Source: CAZNQW01 sp964575225 (GTDB lineage: Bacteria; Chloroflexota; Anaerolineae; JAAYZQ01). From it: a DNA stretch of 16,005 bases. The notes under the pieces were generated by a model. That model searched no databases, was not told where the DNA came from, and saw only the letters and a program-made list of their open reading frames with translations. Below, piece by piece: positions 1 to 7,396 of this stretch (its first letter is position 1; each line of letters opens with the position of its first letter). The stretch lies in the NCBI GenBank assembly GCA_964575225.1, contig CAZNQW010000075.1:1-16005 (forward strand), read 5' to 3'. The position numbers and the translations under genes were made by a program.

Positions 1-1
1 A

Positions 2-214
2 TTGGTCCGCGTGACCAGTGCTGTTCCCCTGACGGAAGGGGAAGGGGCGGCCTTGCGGGCCCGGTTGGTGGAGCGTTTTGGCCCCGACCTGGAGTTTCAA
101 TTTTCGGTGGATCCGGCCCTGATCGGGGGAGTGCATCTGCGTGTGGGCGACCAAGTCATTGATGGGAGCGTCGCGGGCAAGTTGGCGGCGTTGCGAGATC
201 GCTTGACTGCGTAG
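2..214 (+). CDS. atpH: F1 ATP synthase delta subunit, C-terminal fragment
   Basis: This is the last 70 codons of the delta (OSCP-type) subunit, which links the F1 head to the peripheral stalk of the ATP synthase. The gene enters from the left edge, so its start lies outside the window; the TTG at position 2 is an internal codon as far as can be seen. The recognisable part is the conserved delta C-terminus: a VTSAVPLTE strand, then VDPALIGGVHLRVGDQVIDGSV near the end, which is the family signature. It is the first gene seen of an atpH-atpA-x-atpG-atpD-atpC cluster, 91 bp upstream of atpA. A fused b-delta protein cannot be excluded, because only the C-terminus is visible. The identity is secure from the motif and the position before atpA. 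Confidence 0.9.
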   Translation: MVRVTSAVPLTEGEGAALRARLVERFGPDLEFQFSVDPALIGGVHLRVGDQVIDGSVAGKLAALRDRLTA

Positions 215-305
215 AGAGTAACCTACAACCAAAGGCGTGCAGCGTGCAGCGGTGTTTTCAAGGCACGACCGCCTGCAATCTGTGCTCTGATTTGAGGAGA
301 CTTGT

Positions 306-1832
306 ATGGCCCTAGAAGCCAAAGACATCACGGCGATACTAAAAAAACAAATCGAGGCCTTTGATGCTCCACTCCGGGCCGTCGATGTGGGCTCGGTGGT
401 GAGTGTGGGCGATGGCATTGCGCGCGCCGACGGTCTGGCCGGCGTCATGTCCATGGAGTTGGTCGAGTTCCCTCCCAAACCGGGTCGCGCGGAAAGCGTG
501 GTCGGCCTGGCCTTTAACATGGAAGCCGACACCGTCGGTATCATCATCATGGGGGACTATACGAGCATCGAAGAGGGGGACGAGGTGCAGGGAACGGGCC
601 GCATCGCCTCGGTACCGGTGGGTACAGGGCTTATTGGCCGTGTGGTCAATGCCTTGGGTGAACCGGTTGACGGCAAGGGGCCCATCCCCTTTGACAAGTA
701 TCTGCCGATTGAGCACATTGCGCCCAGCGTGGTGACACGCCAAAGCGTAGACACTCCGGTGCAGACCGGTATCAAGGCCATCGATTCGATGATCCCCATT
801 GGCCGTGGCCAGCGCGAGCTGATCATCGGCGACCGGCAGACGGGTAAAACCGCCCTGGCGATCGATACAATCATAAACCAGAAGGGCAAAGACCTGATCT
901 GCATCTATGTGGCCATTGGGCAAAAGCTGGCCCAAGTCGCTCAAGTAGTCGCCACATTGGAAGAGCACGGCGCCATGGAGCACACGGTGGTTGTCGTTGC
1001 TTCAGCTTCCGAGACGGCCACGATGCAGTACATTGCGCCTTACGCTGGCTGTGCCATGGGTGAGGAGTTTATGGCTCAGGGCAAAGAGGCGCTGATTGTT
1101 TATGATGACCTGTCCAAACATGCCTGGGCCTATCGGCAAGTGTCGCTTTTGCTGCGCCGCCCGCCCGGGCGCGAGGCCTATCCGGGGGACGTCTTTTATC
1201 TTCATTCCCGTTTGTTGGAGCGCGCGGCCAAGATGCACGCCGATCATGGAGGAGGGTCACTGACGGCCATCCCCATTATCGAGACTCAGGCCGGCGACGT
1301 ATCGGCTTACATCCCCACCAACGTCATCTCGATTACCGATGGTCAGATCTATCTGGAGAGTGACCTGTTTTATGCGGGTATCCGCCCGGCTGTAAACGCC
1401 GGTCTGTCGGTCTCGCGGGTGGGTGGCGCGGCCCAATCGGCTGCCATTCGGCAGGTGGCGGGCAAGTTGCGCCTCGATATGGCCGCTTTCCGCGAGTTGG
1501 CGGCTTTTGCCCAATTCGGATCCGATTTGGACGAGGCCACCCGCCGGCAATTGGATCGGGGCCTGCGCGTTCAGGAGGTGCTCAAGCAGGGCCAATATGC
1601 CCCGGTTCCCCTCAGCGATCAGGTCATTGTCTTTTACGCCGTGACCAATGGGTTCCTAGATGAGGTCGAACTGAACAAGGTGCGGGCTTTTGAGACGGGC
1701 CTGGTGCGATATTTGCGGGATGGCCATCCGGACATGGTCCAGCAGATCGCGACTGGCGCCAAAATGGATCAGCAGCTTCAGGATGCACTGAGCCAGGCCA
1801 TCCGCGACTTTAAGGCAAGTGTGGCTTACTAA
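306..1832 (+). CDS. atpA: F1 ATP synthase alpha subunit
   Basis: Non-catalytic nucleotide-binding alpha subunit of the F1 head; it forms the alpha3-beta3 hexamer that makes ATP from ADP and Pi. The 508 residues are of normal length. The P-loop GDRQTGKT lies at about residues 175-182; its Gln is typical of alpha rather than beta. RRPPGREAYPGDVFYLHSRL follows, then the arginine-finger segment SVSRVGG. The C-terminal helical domain carries AAFAQFGSDLD. The start is ATG at 306 with GAGGAG six bases upstream. One small oddity: the segment normally close to GQKRSTVAQ reads GQKLAQVAQ at residues 205-213. The gap after atpH (215-305) contains a short direct repeat of GCGTGCA but no clear promoter, so the gene is probably read through from upstream. 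The product is certain. Confidence 0.98.
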   Translation: MALEAKDITAILKKQIEAFDAPLRAVDVGSVVSVGDGIARADGLAGVMSMELVEFPPKPGRAESVVGLAFNMEADTVGIIIMGDYTSIEEGDEVQGTGRIASVPVGTGLIGRVVNALGEPVDGKGPIPFDKYLPIEHIAPSVVTRQSVDTPVQTGIKAIDSMIPIGRGQRELIIGDRQTGKTALAIDTIINQKGKDLICIYVAIGQKLAQVAQVVATLEEHGAMEHTVVVVASASETATMQYIAPYAGCAMGEEFMAQGKEALIVYDDLSKHAWAYRQVSLLLRRPPGREAYPGDVFYLHSRLLERAAKMHADHGGGSLTAIPIIETQAGDVSAYIPTNVISITDGQIYLESDLFYAGIRPAVNAGLSVSRVGGAAQSAAIRQVAGKLRLDMAAFRELAAFAQFGSDLDEATRRQLDRGLRVQEVLKQGQYAPVPLSDQVIVFYAVTNGFLDEVELNKVRAFETGLVRYLRDGHPDMVQQIATGAKMDQQLQDALSQAIRDFKASVAY

Positions 1833-1835
1833 GGT

Positions 1836-2534
1836 ATGAAGAGGCTTCTAGCACTGGTGCTTTTGGTGGGGCTGGTAGCGAGTTGTGGACCGACTCCCCA
1901 GCCGACCGATGCACCTCCGACACAGACACCCTGGATCATCGTCGTGACGGCGACTCCTGGCTTGGTGAGCCAGGCCGAACCGGAGCCGACACAGACGCCC
2001 TGGATCATCATCGCCACACCGACACGATCCAGCAGTAGCGGGCGACCTGCGGCGACGGCGACCGCGACCGCTTCTTCGACGCCCCCTGGGGTCAATCGTA
2101 CGGCCACTCCGACGGCTACCCGGGCCAGCAGCTCGGGTGCAACGGAACCCAAATACCCATCGCCAGCGTTGGTCGATCCACCAAATGGCAGGCCGGTGGG
2201 TTGGAAGGGCACTGTGACGTTGGTGTGGCGGAGCGTGGGCGAGTTGGCGGCCGATGAGTACTATCATGTGCACATGGATCGCCCGCCTCGTTCGTCGGGT
2301 GAGCAATGGTATGGCGACTATGTGTATACCAAAGACACTACCTATCTGGTGGAGCAATCCTTTTTGGCGCCTTTTCATCTGACGCAGGAACAGGGTCGCA
2401 CCAACGTCTATTGGTGGGTTCGCGTGGTTCGCAAGACCGGTGAGGATGAGAATGGGAAGCCGATTGGGGTGGATATCGGCAGCCCGAGTGAAAAGCGCTA
2501 TTTCGTCGTCGAGCCGCGCCCCGGTGATTCCTAG
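1836..2534 (+). CDS. Predicted secreted lipoprotein with Ig/FN3-like C-terminal domain, inserted in the ATP synthase cluster
   Basis: I do not recognise a named family, but the architecture is clear. Residues 1-16 form a lipoprotein signal peptide (MKRLL, hydrophobic core, lipobox VAS-C) with Cys17 as the lipidated residue. Residues 18-105 are a Pro/Thr/Ser/Ala-rich linker holding two copies of PTQTPWII. Residues about 106-232 look like a beta-sandwich domain: PSPALVDPPNG, then VTLVWRSVG, DEYYHVHMD and VYWWVRVVRK, resembling the FN3-like domains of Chloroflexota surface proteins (recalled, not searched). It would sit outside the cell, tethered to the membrane. The ATG is 3 bp after the atpA stop and in the same frame, with only AAGG (1831-1834) before it as a weak, too-close ribosome site, so translation is probably coupled to atpA. 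It sits between atpA and atpG, where no gene is normally found. Function is unknown. Confidence 0.85.
   Translation: MKRLLALVLLVGLVASCGPTPQPTDAPPTQTPWIIVVTATPGLVSQAEPEPTQTPWIIIATPTRSSSSGRPAATATATASSTPPGVNRTATPTATRASSSGATEPKYPSPALVDPPNGRPVGWKGTVTLVWRSVGELAADEYYHVHMDRPPRSSGEQWYGDYVYTKDTTYLVEQSFLAPFHLTQEQGRTNVYWWVRVVRKTGEDENGKPIGVDIGSPSEKRYFVVEPRPGDS
1917..2009 (+). repeat. In-frame direct repeat in the lipoprotein linker
   Basis: A 24-base block at 1917-1940 recurs at 1986-2009 with one mismatch, 69 bp (23 codons) later. Both copies encode PTQTPWII and both lie in the low-complexity linker. This looks like internal duplication of a linker segment, or of a short binding motif. Confidence 0.8.
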
Positions 2535-2557
2535 AATGTGTAACGAGGAGTAGCCCG

Positions 2558-3463
2558 TTGTCCAGCACACGAGAGATCCGGAGACGGATCCGCAGCGTCA
2601 AGAATATCTCGCAGGTCACCCGGGCCATGCAGATGGTCGCGGCCTCCAAGATGCGCCGCGCCCAGGAGCAGGTGCTGGGAACCCGGCCCTACACCGAAAG
2701 GGCGTGGAAGGTGTTGAGCTTGCTGGCGAGTCAGAGCGGGGTAGGCTCGGCATCTCACCCTCTGCTTCAGGCCAGGGAAGAAATTCGCAGTGTGGGAATG
2801 TTGCTCATCACCGGGGACAAGGGCCTGTGCGGAAGCTATAATCACAGTATGGTGCAGGCTGCTGCCCGATTTATTCGCGAATTGCCGGTTCCGGTGGAAT
2901 TGATCACGTTGGGCAAGCGCGGGCGCGATGCGATGTGGCGGGCCGGTTACAAGATTATCGCCGAGTTCTCGGATCTGCCGCCCCAGCCCAGTTTGCTGGA
3001 TGTTACGGCCATTGCGCGAGAGCTGATTGCGGGGTTTGAGTCGGGACGGTTCGATGTGGTCTATTTGGCGCACACCGACTTTGTGAATACACTGACCCAG
3101 CAGCCCGCCGTCTGGCAGCTATTGCCGCTCCGCCCCCTGGACCTGGGAGTGACGGCGGTTTCCCACTACCGGGGACCAGAGATCGTCGATGGGTCGGTCG
3201 AATACCTCTATGAGCCGGATGCGCATACCATTTTGAACACGGTTGTGCCTCGTTTTACAGAGCTGCAAGTCTATCAAGCGGTGTTAGAGTCGCTGGCGTC
3301 GGAGCATAGTGCGCGTATGGTGGCCATGCGCAGTGCCACAGATAACGCGAAGGATTTGCTCGATGACCTGACCCTGACCTACAACCGGGCTCGGCAGGAA
3401 GCGATTACCACAGAGATGCTAGACATCGTCGGCGGAGCTGAGGCATTGGGCCAGGCACGGTAG
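2558..3463 (+). CDS. atpG: F1 ATP synthase gamma subunit
   Basis: Central-stalk rotor subunit that turns inside the alpha3-beta3 ring and couples proton (or sodium) flow to ATP synthesis. It has 301 residues, slightly longer than the usual 285-295. The N-terminal coiled-coil helix STREIRRRIRSVKNISQVTRAM with MVAASKMRRAQ, and the C-terminal helix AMRSATDNAKDLLDDLTLTYNRARQEAIT then EMLDIVGGAEAL, are the two signature regions. The start is TTG at 2558: GAGGAG at 2545-2550 is seven bases upstream, and the nearby ATG at 2536 runs straight into a stop at 2551. It lies 23 bp after the lipoprotein gene and 118 bp before atpD, within the same presumed operon. Confidence 0.97.
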   Translation: MSSTREIRRRIRSVKNISQVTRAMQMVAASKMRRAQEQVLGTRPYTERAWKVLSLLASQSGVGSASHPLLQAREEIRSVGMLLITGDKGLCGSYNHSMVQAAARFIRELPVPVELITLGKRGRDAMWRAGYKIIAEFSDLPPQPSLLDVTAIARELIAGFESGRFDVVYLAHTDFVNTLTQQPAVWQLLPLRPLDLGVTAVSHYRGPEIVDGSVEYLYEPDAHTILNTVVPRFTELQVYQAVLESLASEHSARMVAMRSATDNAKDLLDDLTLTYNRARQEAITTEMLDIVGGAEALGQAR

Positions 3464-3581
3464 GCTGCTGCCGACCGCCCGGCGATGGGCTGGGTGTCGA
3501 GCCAATCCTCAAGCAGGTCTTGCCTTGCAGGCTTGACCCGACGGGAATGGGTAACAGGATGGACGGTATTTAGGAGGATTG

Positions 3582-4979
3582 ATGGCAAAAGGGAGCAAGG
3601 GGCGGGTGGTTCAGATCCTGGGCCCCGTAGTCGATGTCGAATTTCCAGCGGGGAACCTTCCCGAGATCTATGACGCCGTAGAAATTCCCAAGGATGGCGG
3701 AAAGTTGGTCGTGGAGGTGCAGCAGCACTTGGGTGATAACTGGACCCGGTGCATTGCCATGGGGACGACCGATGGCCTTCGACGAGGGCTGGAGGCGATC
3801 AGTACCGGGGCGCCGATCTCGGTGCCTGTGGGCCCGGCTACGTTGGGGCGCATCTTTAACGTCCTGGGCGAGCCCATTGACGGCGCCGGCGCAGTCGAGG
3901 CCGATACTTATTACCCCATTCACCGCAAAGCACCCTCGTTTGAGGATCAGGTGACCAAGCCCGAGTTTCTGGAGACGGGCCTCAAGGTCATCGACCTGAT
4001 CGCGCCCTTTACTCGAGGCGGAAAGACGGGCGTGTTCGGCGGCGCGGGAGTGGGCAAGACGGTTATCATCCAAGAGCTGATTCGTACCTTTGCTACCGTG
4101 CACCAGGGATACTCGGTGTTTGCCGGGGTGGGCGAGCGCTCGCGCGAGGGCAACGACCTCTGGCACGAGATGCGCGATTCGGGCGTCATCGACAAAGTGG
4201 CCATGGTCTTTGGCCAGATGAACGAACCGCCCGGCGTGCGGTTGCGCGTCGGCCTTTCGGGGCTGACCATGGCCGAGTATTTCCGCGACGAGGGCCGCGA
4301 TGTGCTGCTCTTTATCGATAACATTTTCCGCTTTGTGATGTCGGGCTCGGAAGTATCGGCCCTGCTGGGCCGCATGCCCAGCGCGGTGGGCTACCAGCCT
4401 ACCCTGGGAACGGAGATGGGCGAACTCCAGGAACGGATTGTCAGTACCCACAAGGGTGCTATCACCTCGATGCAAGCGGTCTATGTACCTGCTGACGACT
4501 ACACCGATCCGGCGCCTGTGGCGACCTTTGCCCATTTGGATGCAACCATTGCTCTGGAGCGCTCCATTGCCGAGCAGGCCATCTATCCGGCCGTCGATCC
4601 GCTTTCGTCCACGTCGCGGATCCTAGACCCCCGCGTGGTGGGGGATGAACACTATGACACGGCCCGCGAAGTCCAGCGGGTGCTTCAGCGCTACAAGGAC
4701 CTGCAGGACATCATCGCCATCTTGGGAATTGACGAGCTGTCGGAGGAAGACAAGCTGGTCGTGGTCCGCGCTCGCAAGATCCAGCGCTTCCTGAGCCAGC
4801 CCATGTTCGTAGCGGAGCAGTTTACCGGTCGTGCGGGTCGCTATGTGACCGTCAAAGAGACGGTGCGGGGCTTTCGGGAGATCCTGGAGGGCAAGCACGA
4901 CAGCCTCCCCGAGCAGGCCTTTTACATGGTGGGCGGCATCGACGAGGCAGTGGAGGCGGCTGAGAGATTGAGGAGCTAG
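3582..4979 (+). CDS. atpD: F1 ATP synthase beta subunit (catalytic)
   Basis: Catalytic subunit of F1 that binds ADP and Pi and releases ATP. It has 465 residues from the ATG at 3582, normal length. The P-loop GGAGVGKT is at residues 153-160 with Lys159. The catalytic glutamate is in GERSREGNDL (Glu185). The DELSEED loop that contacts gamma and epsilon is at residues 384-390. ALLGRMPSAVGYQPTLGTEMG is also present. I chose ATG 3582 over an in-frame TTG at 3579, because the strong AGGAGG at 3572-3577 leaves four bases before the ATG but only one before the TTG. atpC begins on the base right after the stop codon. The 118-bp gap upstream (3464-3581) shows no clear promoter or terminator. Confidence 0.98.
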   Translation: MAKGSKGRVVQILGPVVDVEFPAGNLPEIYDAVEIPKDGGKLVVEVQQHLGDNWTRCIAMGTTDGLRRGLEAISTGAPISVPVGPATLGRIFNVLGEPIDGAGAVEADTYYPIHRKAPSFEDQVTKPEFLETGLKVIDLIAPFTRGGKTGVFGGAGVGKTVIIQELIRTFATVHQGYSVFAGVGERSREGNDLWHEMRDSGVIDKVAMVFGQMNEPPGVRLRVGLSGLTMAEYFRDEGRDVLLFIDNIFRFVMSGSEVSALLGRMPSAVGYQPTLGTEMGELQERIVSTHKGAITSMQAVYVPADDYTDPAPVATFAHLDATIALERSIAEQAIYPAVDPLSSTSRILDPRVVGDEHYDTAREVQRVLQRYKDLQDIIAILGIDELSEEDKLVVVRARKIQRFLSQPMFVAEQFTGRAGRYVTVKETVRGFREILEGKHDSLPEQAFYMVGGIDEAVEAAERLRS

Positions 4980-5432
4980 ATGGCCCAGCTACATTGTGAG
5001 ATAGTCACGGCTGAACGGATCGTCTTTGACGATCAAGTGGACATGGTGGTGGCCCCCGGCATCGAGGGGCAGTTGGGGATCTTGCCTCACCACGCTCCTT
5101 TGATCACATCGCTGACCCTTGGTGAGTTGATCCTCCACCGGGAGGGCCAACCCGATGAATTCGTGGCCATCGGCGGCGGTTTTATGGAAGTGGGACCTGA
5201 TCACGTGACCATCCTGGCCGACTCGGCAGAGCGGGCAGAAGAGATCGACGAGGAGCGAGCCGAAGAGGCCCGTCAGGCCGCCGCCGCCACCATGGCCCAA
5301 AAGCGCCGGGAAGATGAAGAGTTCATTCGGGCGGAGGCGGCCCTACGTCGATCTCTGCTCCGGTTACAGACGGCCAAGAGAAAACGCCGGGCAGGCGGGC
5401 GACCGCCCGGTTCGGGCCCGTCGCAAGTGTAA
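4980..5432 (+). CDS. atpC: F1 ATP synthase epsilon subunit
   Basis: Foot of the central stalk; it connects gamma to the c-ring, and in many bacteria it inhibits ATP hydrolysis through its C-terminal helices. It has 150 residues. The N-terminal beta-sandwich (about 1-85) carries the signatures VVAPGIEGQLGILPHHAPLIT and FVAIGGGFMEVGPDHVTILAD. Residues about 88-140 form the charged two-helix hairpin, ending in a very basic and flexible tail (TAKRKRRAGGRPPG) slightly longer than in most homologues. The start codon directly follows the atpD stop (0 bp gap), with AGGAG at 4971-4975 inside the end of atpD, so translation is coupled. It is the last atp gene in the cluster. Confidence 0.96.
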   Translation: MAQLHCEIVTAERIVFDDQVDMVVAPGIEGQLGILPHHAPLITSLTLGELILHREGQPDEFVAIGGGFMEVGPDHVTILADSAERAEEIDEERAEEARQAAAATMAQKRREDEEFIRAEAALRRSLLRLQTAKRKRRAGGRPPGSGPSQV

Positions 5433-5522
5433 TGGAGTAGCCAAACATAGACCGATCGATGGCGCCTGTGTGGGGCCCAGGATCGTTGCCCTGAAGGAAA
5501 TGAGAGCGTTGGGTGGAGGTAC

Positions 5523-6527
5523 ATGCTAACAAAGCATATTGGAGTGGATCTGGGTACAGTGAATGTCCTTGTCTGGGTGAAAGGCAAGGGCATTGTTCTA
5601 CAAGAACCCTCGGTGGTGGCTATCGCCATCAACGATAACAAGATCGTGGCGGTGGGCAGCGAAGCGCGGACGATGTTGGGCCGCACTCCCGACACCATTG
5701 AGGTGGCACGCCCCCTTCGGGATGGCGTAATTGCCGACTATGTGGTCACTGAGGCCATGTTGCGCTATTTCATCGACAAAGTGGTGGGCAGCTTTCGCCT
5801 GGTCAAGCCGCTGATTGCCATCAGCGTTCCTGTGGGCGTGACAAGTGTCGAGAGCCGAGCCGTTCATGACGCGGCCATTCAGGCCGGGGGTCGAGAGGCG
5901 TATCTCATTCCCGAGCCGCTGGCGGCTGCCCTGGGGGCCGGTATGCCCATCAATACGCCGACAGGCAACCTGGTGCTCGATGTGGGTGGGGGCACGAGCG
6001 AGGCGGCCGTCATTTCGGTGAACGGCATTGTGCAGTATGCCTCGGTGCGCGTCGGCGGCAATCGCATCGACGAGGCCATCATCGGCTACGTCAAGCGCAA
6101 ATACAATCTGATGATCGGCGAGCAGACCGCTGAAGAGGTCAAGATCGGGATTGGCAGCGCCATTCCGGTGGAAGAGGAGATGTATCAGGAGGTACGAGGC
6201 CGCGATCAAGTCACGGGTCTGCCCAAAACCATCCGCCTCTCCACAGGGGAGGTGACCGAGGCCATTGCCGAGCCTATGGCGTCGATCGTGGGGGTGGTCA
6301 AGAGCGTTTTGGAAAAGACCCCTCCTGAACTGGCCGCAGATGTCATCGATCGAGGCATTGTGATGACCGGGGGTGGCGCCCTCTTGCGTGGCTTTGACAA
6401 ATTGCTGACCAAAGAGACCGGGGTACCCTGCTACGTCGCCGACAACCCGTTGGCCTGTGCCGCATTGGGCGCAGGCAAAGCCCTGGAAAATTATGAGGTG
6501 ATCAAGCGCAGCTTGCCTTCGTATTAA
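5523..6527 (+). CDS. mreB: MreB/Mbl-family bacterial actin, rod-shape determination
   Basis: Cytoplasmic actin-like ATPase that forms membrane-associated filaments and guides cell-wall synthesis. It has 334 residues, normal for MreB. Phosphate-1 motif GVDLGTVNVLV at residues 7-17 (most MreBs read DLGTAN), PEPLAAALGAG around residue 130, phosphate-2 motif DVGGGTSEAAV at 153-163, and the adenosine motif MTGGGALLRG at 281-290. HSP70 is excluded by length and these motifs. The start is ATG 5523; GGAGG at 5515-5519 is unusually close (three bases). It lies 90 bp after atpC with no evident promoter or terminator between, so it may be read with the atp genes. No mreC or mreD follows; the next gene is convergent. 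Confidence 0.93.
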   Translation: MLTKHIGVDLGTVNVLVWVKGKGIVLQEPSVVAIAINDNKIVAVGSEARTMLGRTPDTIEVARPLRDGVIADYVVTEAMLRYFIDKVVGSFRLVKPLIAISVPVGVTSVESRAVHDAAIQAGGREAYLIPEPLAAALGAGMPINTPTGNLVLDVGGGTSEAAVISVNGIVQYASVRVGGNRIDEAIIGYVKRKYNLMIGEQTAEEVKIGIGSAIPVEEEMYQEVRGRDQVTGLPKTIRLSTGEVTEAIAEPMASIVGVVKSVLEKTPPELAADVIDRGIVMTGGGALLRGFDKLLTKETGVPCYVADNPLACAALGAGKALENYEVIKRSLPSY

Positions 6528-6530
6528 TCG

Positions 6531-6548
6531 GCCGTTTGTCGGCTTTTT
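6531..6548 (+). terminator. Small hairpin with T-run after mreB
   Basis: A four-base stem GCCG/CGGC (6531-6534 and 6540-6543) with loop TTTGT is followed directly by TTTTT at 6544-6548, three bases after the mreB stop. The stem is short, so this is at best a weak intrinsic terminator helping the stronger hairpin downstream. Confidence 0.4.
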
Positions 6549-6585
6549 GGTCCTGCCAAAAATGCCGAAACCTGTGAAACCAGAA

Positions 6586-6628
6586 GCCCCGCCAGAGCAT
6601 GCACGTCTCTGGCGGGGCGTGAATTTTT
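6586..6628. terminator. Strong hairpin terminator between convergent mreB and rex
   Basis: A perfect 12-bp stem, GCCCCGCCAGAG (6586-6597) with CTCTGGCGGGGC (6607-6618), and a nine-base loop. On the + strand a TTTTT run begins five bases after the stem (6624-6628), fitting termination of mreB. On the - strand the hairpin lies 24 bp beyond the rex stop and is followed by a weaker T-containing stretch, so it probably serves both genes. Confidence 0.85.
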
Positions 6629-6642
6629 CCGCAAAGGGCAAT

Positions 6643-7257
6643 TTAGAGGTAATAGGTCATCCGTTGCAGGTGGATCGAGGGGTCAAAATACTGCACCCGC
6701 ACGTCGCTGGGGACTGTCACTGTGATGGGCGCATAGTTCAGGATGGCCTTGACGCCGCCCTCAACCAGTTGATCGACCACGATCTGAGCCGCATCGGCCG
6801 GGACGGCGACGATGGCAATCTTGATCTCTCTCTGTCGGACGATCTCGGCAAGGTGGGCGGTATCATAGATCTCGAGGTGCCCCAGGCGACGGCCGATCTT
6901 CTGGGGGTTGTTGTCACATACACAGGCCACGCGAAAGCCTCGCCCTTCGAATCCTCCATAGTGCACGATGGCGTGCCCCAGATCACCGGCCCCCACCAGC
7001 ACCATATCCCACAGGCGGTCCACTTGGAGGATGCTTTTGAGTTGATCCCGCAGATAGGCGATGTCGTAGCCCATGCCCTGTTTCCCGAACTCGCCGAAAT
7101 GGGAGAGATCCTTGCGGATCTGAGCAGAGCTGATCCCCAGCCGCTCGGCAAGGTCCTTGGACGCGGTGATCGTGTGGCCTTCCTCCAGCAAGCGGGTGAG
7201 CGCTCGAAGATAGATGGGTAAGCGTCCGATGACAATGTCGGATACAGGTTTGGCCAT
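6643..7257 (-). CDS. rex: Redox-sensing transcriptional repressor Rex
   Basis: DNA-binding repressor that senses the NADH/NAD+ ratio; NADH binding releases it from operators before fermentation and respiration genes. It has 204 residues. The N-terminal winged helix (about 1-78) contains SSAQIRKDLSHFGEFGKQGMGY, the family's recognition-helix signature. The Rossmann domain carries GAGDLG at residues 89-94, AIVAVPADAAQ near 150, NYAPITVTVP near 175, and the swapped C-terminal helix ending TYYL. I chose ATG 7257 because AGGAGGT (7264-7270 on the complement) sits six bases upstream; a longer frame to 7323 would add 22 residues that cross the operator and promoter. It lies 139 bp downstream of mutS on the same strand but has its own promoter. 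Confidence 0.96.
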   Translation of the reverse strand: MAKPVSDIVIGRLPIYLRALTRLLEEGHTITASKDLAERLGISSAQIRKDLSHFGEFGKQGMGYDIAYLRDQLKSILQVDRLWDMVLVGAGDLGHAIVHYGGFEGRGFRVACVCDNNPQKIGRRLGHLEIYDTAHLAEIVRQREIKIAIVAVPADAAQIVVDQLVEGGVKAILNYAPITVTVPSDVRVQYFDPSIHLQRMTYYL

Positions 7258-7284
7258 CCTCTTACCTCCTGGGGTCGATAAGAC

Positions 7285-7302
7285 TTGTGAAATGGTGCAC
7301 AC
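7285..7302. promoter_or_regulatory. Candidate Rex operator (ROP) before rex
   Basis: TTGTGAAATGGTGCACAC matches the known Rex operator pattern TTGTGAA-N4-TTCACAA at 7/7 positions in the left half and 5/7 in the right. On the rex strand it begins about six bases after the predicted transcription start, which suits repression by blocking the polymerase. I infer that Rex represses its own gene. Confidence 0.65.
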
Positions 7303-7313
7303 AGTACGGTCCC

Positions 7314-7342
7314 ATGATACCACAATCGGCTATGAAGTGCAA
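7314..7342 (-). promoter_or_regulatory. Predicted sigma70-type promoter of rex
   Basis: Read on the - strand: -35 TTGCAC (7342-7337), a 17-base spacer, and -10 TATCAT (7319-7314). Transcription would start near 7307, giving a 5' leader of about 50 bases that contains the operator and the AGGAGGT ribosome site. Confidence 0.7.
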
Positions 7343-7396
7343 GTTGTCCAGTCAATGGTTGAGAATGCGGGCGGATGGTATTCAAGCAATAGGGCC

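Noticed and set aside
1848..2570. - strand open frame (240 codons) over the lipoprotein gene
   Set aside because: The + strand product has a clear lipobox and a domain-like C-terminus; the reverse frame is Arg-rich low complexity with no signature.
3464..3581. Repeated CAGG-CTTG words in the atpG-atpD gap as an attachment site or regulatory repeat
   Set aside because: Matches are only about eight bases and irregular; no promoter or hairpin accompanies them.
6547..7221. + strand open frame (224 codons) over rex
   Set aside because: Antisense to Rex, with no family signature, and it begins inside the shared terminator region.
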